Below are positions 55,217-64,000 of a stretch of 64,000 nt of DNA, piece by piece (within the stretch, counting starts at the first letter, position 1; every line of letters begins with the position of its first letter). Origin of the DNA: Daedaleopsis sinensis (lineage: Eukaryota; Basidiomycota; Agaricomycetes; Polyporales; Polyporaceae); NCBI GenBank assembly GCA_033807695.1, contig CM066301.1, forward strand, positions 2,046,001-2,110,000, in the 5' to 3' direction. Below the pieces are notes generated by a model that searched no databases, was not told where the DNA came from, and was given only the letters and a program-made list of their open reading frames with translations. Both the position numbers and the translations under genes were made by a program.

Positions 55217-57554
55217 ATGGATGGGAGCGGTCAACTGCTGTCGCTGAAGGTGATGCGGGTTTCGGTATGTGCTCGATGTGCAGTAGAATGGCAGTCTGTT
55301 CACGGTGCATAGCGCCCGACACTTGGTAGCGTATGGGAACCTTTCTACTCAAGCTCTCCGTCTCTCTCTGCCCACTCCACCGCGTCCATCACCTCCCTTC
55401 AGGGAAAAACCCCGCTTGCTGGCCATCCCAAGACTCTCCGGGACCTCACACACATCACTGAGCTCCTTACCCTTCCCTCATCATTTGGCGCAATTCAACT
55501 TGGGGAGACTTTCTCTAGCTGCCTCTCCATCAATAACGATGCAAATGTCGATGTTGATGGTGTCTCCATCAAGGTCGAGATGCAGACAGCTTCTTCCAAG
55601 GTCGTGCTAGCAGAGTTCGGCGGTGCTGAACAACGGCTACCGGTCGGTCAGTCTCTGGAGAGAGTCGTGAGCCATGAGATCAAAGAACTCGGTCAGCATG
55701 TTCTTGGATGTACCGTGTCATATCGCATGCCGCCTGGAATGAGACCACCTCCTGGACAACCTACCGAGCCGCAGGAACCGGGCACACAGGCATTCCGTAA
55801 GTTCTATAAATTCGCCGTAAGTGCACAGTACACGCGTCACATCGTGTTATGAATACATTGCCGGTGCAGGTCACCAATCCTCTATCCGTCAAGACGAAAG
55901 TCCATACCCCGCGTTCTCCTTCTGCCCTCCTATCGAGTGAAGAACGAGAGAAGGTGTTTCTAGAAGTGCATATACAGAACCTCACACAGGACGCAATGTG
56001 GCTTGAACGCATGCAATTTGAGTGCATCGACGGATGGCAAGCACAAGACGCAAATATCATGGAGCATTCTAGCGGATCGAAGGAATATTTATTCTCTGGC
56101 TCAACAGCTCTCATGCAGCCACAGGATATTCGCCAATACATCTACATCTTGTCACCGAAGTCTATCCCCGCATTTCCTGTCACTCATGCACCTGGTACCA
56201 TCTTGCCCTTGGGGCGTCTGGATATCTCTTGGAGATCATCATACGGCGAGCCCGGACGACTGCTCACATCTGTATGTGGTCTATGCAGTTATAGAAGTCC
56301 TGCTCTAACATTCATATCGCTTGGCAGACACTGTCACGACGAATACCGCTCATTCAGGCTCCTTCACAACCACAGGCGCCTTCACAAGGTCACCAGTCCC
56401 CCGCGATCAAACAACCTCCATCCGCCATCCCGTTGCATCTGCAACGGAGTAACACTGTTAGCGGCAGTCCTTCGAGCTCTCGTCCACAATCACCCCAGAT
56501 CGCACAGCGTGCGCAAAGTCCACCTATCAACCCGACAGGGCCAGCTCCATACCGCGGGCGTCCGGCCAGTGTAGGTCCTCCCCCGCGTAGCCAAACTCAA
56601 TCTCCTGGTCCAGCAACGTCCTTCGGCCCATCCGCACAGCGTCTGCCGGATGACGTGGAAGTAGACCTCGCTGTGATATCAATCCCCCGAGAGTCGCTCG
56701 TGGTCGACAAGCCCTTCAAGATCGCTTTTAGAGCAACCGCTCAAGCACCCGTACCTGTCTGCCGATCCAATGAATCTCGCAGGCAGCGCGTCCTTTCTCT
56801 CGTCATTCAGCATACACGGCCACCCAAAGACGTGGGTTTGGCCTCTGGAGTCGCTTCTGCGCTGGCAGTGACGCATGCTGTCCCGGGGCCGACCCAACCT
56901 CAAGGTACTGGTCATGGCTCGTGGACACCCCGCATGCCTTCGTCCGGCTTCTCGACCCCATCCCCTTATTCCACTCCTATCCGTGGTGATTTCCACGACA
57001 CGCTCGCCCAGCGTCTCCTCGTCGCCTCCCCTCGCGCGATGCACGCAGACGCCGAGTCTGATGGCGGAGAGACTCCCAATCCTAACGCGCATGGCGCTGG
57101 GCGTGTCTACGACCTTCCGTCACCCGACCTCCACAGTACCATCAGCAGCAGCACGCATTCGCCAGACAACATCGTCCACCTCGGGACGTCGACGCTCTTC
57201 CTCCAGCCACTGCGCCTCCCAGTGCCCGACCTGCCCGTCCACGCGCATACCCCAGCGCACGCACGCGGGATGTCGGACAGCACGGACAGCTCGGTCGATA
57301 GCAGCGACAGCGACGTGCCGCTCGCGCTCGCGCTGCCCGACCGTGTCAAGGCGACGGCCGCGCAGGAGTTCGAGCTGGCGTTCCTGCCCATGAAGAGCGG
57401 GTTCTCGACCGTCGGCGGCTTGCGCGTGATGCTGGTCGAGGACCGGCTTGCGGAGGACGACGATGGGGCCGAGGGCGCTGCCCCGAGTCTCCCTATAGAG
57501 CCGCGGGTGCTGAGGGAGTGGGACGTCGTGGCTGAGGTGTGGGTGAAGGCGTAA
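55217..57554 (+). CDS. TRAPPC13: TRAPP complex subunit 13 homologue (DUF974)
   Basis: Four exons (55217-55264, 55313-55816, 55870-56271, 56328-57554) give 726 aa. The N-terminal LLSLKVMRVSRPTL, followed by LPSSFGAIQLGETFSSCLSI and VSIKVEMQTASSKVVLAEFG, is the immunoglobulin-like first domain of the DUF974/TRAPPC13 family. FYKFAVTNPLSVKTKVH and VFLEVHIQNLTQDAMWLERM continue it. The conserved GRLDISWRSSYGEPGRL precedes a long Ser/Pro/Gln-rich insertion (residues about 330-420) that family members outside fungi lack. The C-terminal beta-domain is EVDLAVISIPRESLVVDKPF. TRAPPC13 belongs to TRAPPIII and acts in ER-Golgi traffic and autophagy. It is convergent with P450 #2, leaving about 80 bp between stops. 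Confidence 0.9.
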
Positions 57555-57635
57555 CCGATATCTTGTTGTACATTGTCATTTGTGTATAGACATGAAAACT
57601 ACGGCAACATGGGTGGGTCGAAATGGCGTATATCA

Positions 57636-59918
57636 TTACCGGGCCCTACGTAACGCGTCTTCGTGCGCGAGCTCTATGAGCATGGCTTCGTATTCGGCCG
57701 AGCGTGGCTTGATGACGCATGGGAAGGGCTTCGGGTGGCTGAGCAGCGCAGGACGGGCGTGAGCATAAGAAGGCCGTCTCACTTACGAGAAATCGGGCAA
57801 GCGAGCGACAGACGAACCTCAAGAACCCAGGGTTGTACTCGCCCGCAGGCGTGATCTCCAGCCCGTCTTCCCCGACAGCCTTCGTGATCTCGAACACGCT
57901 GAGCACGCGCGCCATCGTGAGCCATATCGAGTCCTGTGCGATGAACCTGCCCGGGCAGATGCGCCGCCCGTAGCCGAACGCGGCATCTGCTGGGTTGAGG
58001 ATGGCGGGGTTGAGCGAGCCGTCGGGGAGGAGGTAGCGGTCGGGGTTGAATCTCTCGGGATCGGGGTACATCTTCTCGTCGCGTAGGATCGCCCTGCAAG
58101 AAGAGGGCCGGCCGGGTGAGTGTGGGTCCCAGACTTCGCGTCGTCGAGCACGACCACAAATCACGTAAAGTGGGGGGTTCTGAGTCTTACACGTACCACG
58201 AGTTCGCGATGACGAGTGTGCCCTTTGGCAGGTAGTATCCGTTGTAGGTGTCGTTCTCGGTAAGCACATGTGGTACGTCTTGTGGAAACGGTCAGTATGT
58301 CAAACAGCCTAAGATTGTTGATGTTGATGCTTACCAAGAGGAACGACAGGTCTCCAGCGCAGGACCTCTCGCAATAGCGCGTCGATGTACGGAAGTAGTG
58401 GCCTGTCTGTGTGGTCAGGGAGACGGAGGGAGCCGACGACCTGGTCTATTTGCTTGCGCGCCTTCTCCTGGAGCTCCGGATAGAGTGTCATCGCAAGGAA
58501 GAATGTTCCTAGCGCGGAGGTGGTCTGTACAACAATCGATGAGCTCCCACACTCTATCGGAGGAAGAAGGTCGCGTACGGTGTCTGCTCCGGCTGTTACA
58601 AGCGACGTCAGTCCATTGTCATAATTACCCGATAGAAGTACTAGTGGTTGACGAACCTACATACAAGGAACCGAGGACGGAGCGTATAATATCCTCGGTG
58701 TACTCCGGGTTCTGTGCTCCCTTACCAAATCTGTCGATTAGGACCTTGGCGGCACAATCACCGAGCTCTCCAGCTGCCTGCTCGCAACAGACTTCAGTTC
58801 AGACAGTGCCAACGCGTGGAAACGCAGATACTGTACCAATCGCCGTTGTATATCTTCGAATGGAGCCGACCGCAACTTTTCTACCTCGATGCTCCACAAT
58901 CTTGCTCGTTTCTTGAAACCCGCGCCTGGAAACCATTCCGGTATATACTTCACTGTATCGTATAGGTCAGCGAGCCCAGCGGTCACGGCAGCTCATATTC
59001 CCGACTGACGGATAGGGAAGAAGTCCACAAGGTATTGCCCAGCACTCGTGGTCTCAGATATCGATTCAGCAGCTGCCTCTGCGGTGAGGATGTACTGGTC
59101 GTGCAGAGACTTGATGTCGATGTCGTACGCTACATCCATGATTGTACAGGCGGATAAGCTGGGTAACATGTTAGCAATTTGCGCGTCATAGGCTCGTCTT
59201 TGGAACACACTAGCGAAGGTTGTCCATGAGCACATCGGGCTGCCGATATAACTTGATCAGGAATCTGTTCGTCGAGTTCTGTTCCTTGACGTGGTACTGC
59301 CTGACCGGAACCTCGTGCAGCACGTGATGAGCCATTCGACGCATGAATCTCCATTCTGCGCCGTACCGCACGAAGGCCAAGCCCCACTCAAAGCCCGAGC
59401 TACAATATAACAAAGAGTACTCAGTAGGCTGCTCAGGGGATGATGAGAGGAGATTTGTCACGAACAGTTCGTTGAGCATGACAGCCCTGGCTCTAGGAGT
59501 TGCAGGCAGGATGAGGTTGCATAGATCTGGCATAAGGAGTGATATCGTACCGGTCAGAGTAGATAGCCGAACGTCTCTCGAACAAGTCTTTGACCACCTC
59601 AATTGAATGAACGACAACTATGTTCATACCCATGGCAGCGACGCGAATGATGTCGGAATCTGTGGAATCATTGAGAATTCGGTTTGGGAGAAGTTCACAT
59701 AAGCTCCTATAGTTACACGTACCATATTGGCGGCTCCAGTTGTAGTAGGTCACGTTAGGAGGCTCGGGGTCGTTGGTTGTAGGGACGTCGAACAGGTTAC
59801 CTATCATTGGAAGGCCAGGCGGACCTGGAGGGTGACAGCGTATCCGACGACGCCGTACCCACAAGATGAGCACTGTGCACAGCGCAAGAGCAACAATGTC
59901 TGTAGAGAATAGGATCAT
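57636..59918 (-). CDS. Cytochrome P450 monooxygenase (CYP64-clan-like) #2
   Basis: The signal anchor (MILFSTDIVALALCTVLILW) is followed by RRRRIRCHPPGPPGLPMIGN. Motifs in order: YGAEWRFMRRMAHHVLHEVP (C-helix WxxxR), AGADTTSALGTFF (I-helix, encoded partly by a 14-nt exon at 58579-58592), EVLRWRPVVPLG (ExxR), FNPDRYLLPDG and the haem loop FGYGRRICPGR. The final intron brings the frame to SHPKPFPCVIKPRS and a TAA at 57636. An ATG 48 nt upstream (59966) overlaps a TATATA element, so translation more likely begins at 59918. P450 #2 resembles #3 closely in every motif and exon boundary I compared. Substrate unknown; probably an ER-bound oxidase of hydrophobic metabolites. Confidence 0.92.
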
Positions 59919-59965
59919 AGGGTAGCATAAGACCACAACCGGTCCAGCGAGGTGCACCAGTGGCA

Positions 59966-59971
59966 TATATA
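59966..59971 (-). promoter_or_regulatory. TATA box of P450 #2
   Basis: TATATA (read as CCTTATATATG on the minus strand) lies about 48 bp upstream of the ATG at 59918 and overlaps the alternative ATG at 59966, which argues against that upstream start. Confidence 0.55.
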
Positions 59972-60410
59972 AGGGCGTCGGGTACCAATGCTACAGGCAA
60001 CCATCAGCAATAGAAGAGCGGCACTGAATAACATGACGTGAATTGTTCTCAAGCTCTATTGACTCTGGTGTGAGTTTCCGACGCAGAAAGGGGGGGATTG
60101 AGGTCCACCAGCGCGGTTTGAGAAGGTTCGTGGGTGTGTCGTGTTGGTGTCGTGTGTGCAAAGATCATCGCATATGACAAGGCGCCTACTAGTAGAGGTT
60201 GCGGGACTGAACACTTCTGTGCCTATTGGTAGCTCAGCCAGGGGAAAAGGATACGTTGGCTGTGACTAGTGAGTCTACTATGAGAGACGCAGTAGCAATG
60301 CGACCTTGACAAGATGGACGTCGCACTTTTCAAACATTCAAGCGCACAAGTCACATATCGTGCGGGCGCTTGTGAAGGATGACATCAGGAAGCGCTGAGC
60401 GCTGAGCAAG

Positions 60411-60692
60411 TACTGTACCATTTCGACCTAATATTCATGTCACGCGTCACAAGAGGTCTTGAATCTGAATAATCGGAAGTCTGTCCCGCGTCACAAAGGT
60501 CGTTGAAGATCGCTTGAAGTCAATGTCACGGGCGCTTTACGAGCGCTAACCGCGTTTTGGCAGAGGATCCTAGCCTATGAATGGAATATTTGAGGTTGTC
60601 CCATGGTCACAAGGGGCTGCTAAGCGATGAATATTCATGATTTTGGTGTCACTTGTCCCCCCCCATGAATATTAGGTCGAAATGGTACAGTA
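60411..60692. mobile_element. 282-bp MITE with 29-bp perfect inverted repeats
   Basis: The left end 60411-60439 (beginning TACTGTACCATTTCG) is the exact reverse complement of 60664-60692 over 29 bp. Both ends carry TA, consistent with a TA target-site duplication as made by Tc1/mariner-type transposases, leaving 27-bp inverted repeats. The interior is non-coding. It contains a GTCACAA motif three times (60446, 60490, 60606) and a 12-bp palindrome ATGAATATTCAT (60627-60638) that echoes the inner repeat end. No transposase is present, so it would be non-autonomous. It ends about 80 bp before the BMT2 ATG. Confidence 0.8.
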
Positions 60693-60773
60693 TTGCCTGC
60701 TTCGAGTAACGTTAACGCCTCGCGCCTTGCCAGCTTCTGGCCATTTGGTGGTTTGATCGCTCGCGGGTTTCCC

Positions 60774-61843
60774 ATGGCCAAAACACGGAAGAACAAACGG
60801 AAAGCCCCTGTTACATCCTCCGCCCGACCATCTGACCGCTCTTCGCAACCTTCTGGCTCGTCTTATCGCCCGCAAGCTACGAGATCTGTCATCCGCCGCT
60901 TCCACGTTCTCCTCAAACGTCAGGGCCAGCTTCGACAAGTCATCCAAGATGCCACACCGCATGCAAAGACGGAGGTCCTGTCAGCTCAGAATGAGCTGTC
61001 CAGCGTGGAGGAGGAGATAGAAGCCCTGGGTGGACTGGCTGCGTACCAGCGCATGTCTACCATTGGCCAGGGTAAAGATAGAGGAGGTGGCAGTGAGAAG
61101 GTGCTCATCGCATGGATGCGTGAGCTGGACCTTCATGACGAAGCGAAAACTACCAAGACTCCCCTGCGGTGAGTAATGCTATGCTATGTTTAGTAGTTCT
61201 CCACGAATCATATGCTAGTCTCCTCGAAGTGGGTGCTCTCAAACCGGACAACTATGCTTCATGCGGAGCTTGGCTAGACGTTACTCCAATCGACCTACAT
61301 TCTCAACATCCATCTATTGTTGAGCAAGACTTCCTTTTAATGGATCTTGAGGAACATCGGGAGAAGTGGGACGTCATTAGCCTCAGCCTCGTTTTAAACT
61401 TCCCTCCAAATCCTACGGATCGAGGTAAGCGACGTCGCTTCCACACCTTCCGTGATGTAGCAGTCCATTGACAGCGATATCGTACATCTCAAGGTCAAAT
61501 GCTCCGCATTGCGCACGACATATTACGACCTCAGGGTCTCTTGTTTATAGCAGTATGTGCACTCCAGAAGAATGAACGTGGCAACCCTAACGCGTTCGTG
61601 CAGCTTCCTCTACCCTGCATCATGAACTCCCGATATATGACACCCGACCATTTCAAGGGATTGATGGAGTATGTAGGATTCGACCAAGTCCGCACTCGTT
61701 GGAAGGACAATGGGAAGATGGCTTATTGGCTCTTTCGACGGACCCTCCGGCACCCCTCGACGACGTACCAAGAGCGTGAGCTGTATCAGAAAAAGACGGT
61801 CTTTCGACAAGGAGACCGGAACAACTTTGTAATCCTATTGTGA
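60774..61843 (+). CDS. BMT2: 25S rRNA adenine-N1 methyltransferase (Bmt2-like)
   Basis: Three exons give about 310 aa. The N-terminus MAKTRKNKRKAP is a basic nucleolar-type tail, followed by RRFHVLLKRQGQL and IEALGGLAAYQRMSTIGQGK, hallmark Bmt2/DUF3321 segments. LLEVGALKPDNYASC is the SAM-binding loop. The substrate and catalytic part holds DLHSQHPSIVEQDFLLMD, KWDVISLSLVLNFPPNPTDR and QMLRIAHDILRPQGLLFIAV. In yeast this enzyme makes m1A2142 in helix 65 of 25S rRNA. The first intron uses the acceptor that joins LR to LLEVG. The promoter is shared with P450 #2 and hosts the MITE. Confidence 0.9.
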
Positions 61844-62317
61844 GGGTTCGACCTATACACATTTCTGAAAAGCCGACTCGCGGCCAGAGAGGTCCGTATA
61901 TGCCAACGGAATATATTTCGCTACTGACATTTGGCTTGCGTTATTTACAGCATTAGCTACCCGATGAATCTAGCTAAGCTAGGATCGCCTGGCATTGACA
62001 GCAGAAACACCCACCCCCTTTCCAGGCTCGTAATCGCCTACCGGTGTGCCCGTCTCCGGCCCTCGCACTAATGCATATTTCCTCGAGGCGGGCAACGACA
62101 TGTCAGGCGATACATCATTCTTACACTATGGACCCACCATGAGTTCGATGACTTGCGCACCTTTCTCCGCTTTCTCACACCAGAACCACGATTCTACTTA
62201 ATGCGTACGTACGCATGAGCGCATGAACGGTTGACCGCTCGGGATCTTGCGCCCACACCCGCCCATCCTATAAATCGATATGGACTTGACAGTGTTGGCA
62301 CACTCCTGGCGTTCATC
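61844..62317 (+). promoter_or_regulatory. Intergenic with TATA box of P450 #3
   Basis: About 470 bp between BMT2 and P450 #3. TATAAAT at 62269-62275 lies about 45 bp before the P450 ATG at 62318. Nothing else was recognised. Confidence 0.5.
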
Positions 62318-64000
62318 ATGGCCGCTTCCTCCGCTGACTTGCTCGTTGTATCACTCTGTGCGCTGCTCGGCCTTTGGCTGTGGGCGCGGAATCGCAAATC
62401 CTCGAAATATCCACACCCTCCTGGTCCTCGTGGGCTCCCCCTCATTGGCAATTTGCTTGACCTCCCTAGCTCGCAAGTTCCCCGCTGGGAAACGTATCGT
62501 GAATGGAGTCGTCAATATGGTACGTACTAGCCTAGACTTCATTCATAGTTCATGACGAGACCAACTCAAACGTCACGCCTAGACTCCGATATAATCCGTC
62601 TCTCTGTGCTCGGCCAGAACATGATTCTTGCGAACTCCTTGGAGGTCGTGAGCGAGCTGCTCGATAAGCGTTCTGCCATCTACTCCGACAGGTCATCCGC
62701 CATATCTTTCCCAGCCTATGACACTCGCTGACATCTATTTGCTTCACGTTCACAGACCGAGAATGGTGATGTTGAACGAACTGTTGGTTCACAGGAACGC
62801 CGCTGCTTCTAGCCCCTCGCTAATCGCTCTTTCTCAAGGTCGGGTTTCGGCTGGGGCACGGCCTTCATGCCATACGGCGACCCGTGGAGATACTCGCGAC
62901 GGATGGCCCACCACGAGTTCCACTCGGCGCCCGTGAAGCGTTTCCGGCCGCTCGAGCAGCGTTCGACGCACCAGTTCCTGGTCAACATGTATACGCAGCC
63001 CGGGAAATTGATGGATAACCTCCGATAGTACGTGGCCTGGTTTCCCTTTCTGGCCTCTGCCGCGCCCGGGTCCTAGACATTGTCGCTGACGATCGAGGTC
63101 CTGAATAGCTTGGCGGGCTCTACGATCATGTCCGTCGCGTACGATATCGATGTCACGTCTCTCGATGATCCGTACATCCGCATAGCAGAGCTCGCGGCGG
63201 AGGCGATATCGGAGGCCACGGACGCCGGCTCGTTCCTCGTGGACGTGCTTCCCGTACGTGAGTACCTCCCCCGACTCGGGCCCTCTTTGAAGAGTGGCTC
63301 CCACGACGCTCAAATAATGACCTACTTGCTCCAGTCAGATATCTCCCCGATTGGTTCCCCGGTGCGCACTTTCAGAAGCAGGCGAAGGTCTGGCGCGACG
63401 CCATATTCAAATTGCGCGACGTGCCGTTTGAGAATGTGAAAGAGCGCATGGTAAGCCGCCCTTTACGAACAGGGCATCGGCATGCTGTGACTTACAGAAC
63501 ACCGCGTAGCCTTCGGACAACGTCGAGGATTGTGCTGCGAAGTCCATGATCGAAACCTTTGCCAAAGACGAAGAACCTGAGCGAGCCTCGTTCACTGATT
63601 ATATCATCCGATCGACCCTCGGTGCTCTATACGTCGGTGAGTGAATAACACGTTTCTTCATGTATTCGCGAGCTCGACTTATCATGACGTACCTTATCAC
63701 AGGGGGCGCAGATACCGTATGCATTCTCTTCTTTGACTAGCTCAGGGCAATGCTCACGATTCAATAGACGGTATCTGCATTGGGATCGTTCTTCCTCGCT
63801 ATGGTCCTTCACCCGGAGATTCAAGAGAAAGCGCATAGGGAGCTCGATCGAGTAGTTGGCTCCAGCCGTCTTCCTGATTTCTCTGATCAACCGTCTCTTC
63901 CATACATTGTCGCGCTGGTCAAAGAGGCTTTACGCTGGAACCCGGTCGTTCCCTTAGGTGCGTGAAGAACTTCCTCCCTCGTATACCCACATCAACAACT
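62318..64000 (+). CDS. Cytochrome P450 monooxygenase #3 (3' end beyond window)
   Basis: This gene is cut by the window edge; the last exon seen ends at 63957. The anchor ([17 protein letters not shown]) leads to the proline hinge [20 protein letters not shown]. Conserved segments are [40 protein letters not shown], the I-helix [14 protein letters not shown] (GGADT comes from a 14-nt exon at 63713-63726) and ExxR in [12 protein letters not shown]. The haem loop lies outside the window. Exon boundaries and sequence follow P450 #2, so the two are recent paralogues in divergent orientation around BMT2. No disabling change was seen in the visible part. Substrate unknown. Confidence 0.9.

Noticed and set aside
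59919..59966. Upstream ATG of P450 #2
   Set aside because: It overlaps the TATATA element, so a transcript would start downstream. The ATG at 59918 begins directly with the membrane anchor.
60225..60300. tRNA-like stretch (GGTAGCTCAGCCAGGGG)
   Set aside because: It resembles an A box, but no matching T-loop/B box (GTTCRANNC) or acceptor pairing follows at the right distance.
1..64000. CRISPR array, bacterial-type operon, rRNA or biosynthetic gene cluster
   Set aside because: No spaced direct repeats, no rRNA sequence, and the three P450s are not accompanied by a backbone synthase such as PKS, NRPS or terpene cyclase.

Overview
The window reads as nuclear DNA of a filamentous basidiomycete, most likely an Agaricomycete of the Polyporales type. 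Nearly every gene is cut by many short introns (about 45-75 nt, GTRNGY donors, CTRAY branch points, YAG acceptors). Genes are packed on both strands with no operons, and the gene set is fungal: striatin, Ede1, Pin4-like RRM/R3H, Met8, MBF1, a fungal tetraspanin and CYP64-clan P450s. I recognise about 22 genes. Most are single-copy housekeeping genes whose families I identify from spliced reading frames; splice sites were inferred by eye.

Layout. 0-3.4 kb: TMA7 (+), a weak hypothetical (-) and the APC/C ubiquitin-conjugating enzyme Ubc11/UBE2C (-). 3.7-10.4 kb: one very large HSP90-like-ATPase gene of the DUF3684/No-Vein class (-). 10.8-16.9 kb: queuine tRNA-ribosyltransferase accessory subunit (+), convergent with mitochondrial nuclease NUC1 (-), then an RRM+R3H protein (-). 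17.6-23.7 kb: a GAT plus EH-domain protein and striatin, in tandem (+). 24-33.4 kb: class II cAMP phosphodiesterase, an Ede1 orthologue and V-ATPase subunit H (all -). 33.6-37.3 kb: mitochondrial ribosomal protein mL46 (+) convergent with P450 #1 (-). 37.3-40.3 kb: a gene-poor interval. 40.3-46.6 kb: tetraspanin (-), MET8 (+), MBF1 (+) and gamma-tubulin (-). 46.8-57.6 kb: FG nucleoporin (+), YME2 (-) and TRAPPC13 (+). 57.6-64 kb: two closely related P450s, one on each strand, flanking the 25S rRNA methyltransferase BMT2; the last P450 runs off the window.

Functional themes. Several genes serve endocytosis and trafficking (two EH proteins, TRAPPC13, V-ATPase H, tetraspanin). Others serve the cell cycle and cytoskeleton (UBC11, gamma-tubulin, striatin), mitochondria (NUC1, mL46, YME2) or RNA modification and translation (TMA7, QTRT2, BMT2, MBF1). 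The linkage looks like ordinary fungal synteny rather than one pathway.

The most unusual signals are: very small exons (2 nt in MBF1, 4 nt in the tetraspanin, 9 nt in TMA7, 14 nt in both paralogous P450s); a metalloprotease-like HExxH...E motif at the extreme C-terminus of the DUF3684 ATPase; a GAT module read in frame into an Ede1-like EH array only about 6.5 kb from the true EDE1; a 282-bp MITE with perfect 29-bp inverted repeats (including the TA target) in the BMT2/P450 promoter; and paired ACGCGT + CACGTG boxes in front of the mitotic genes UBC11 and gamma-tubulin.
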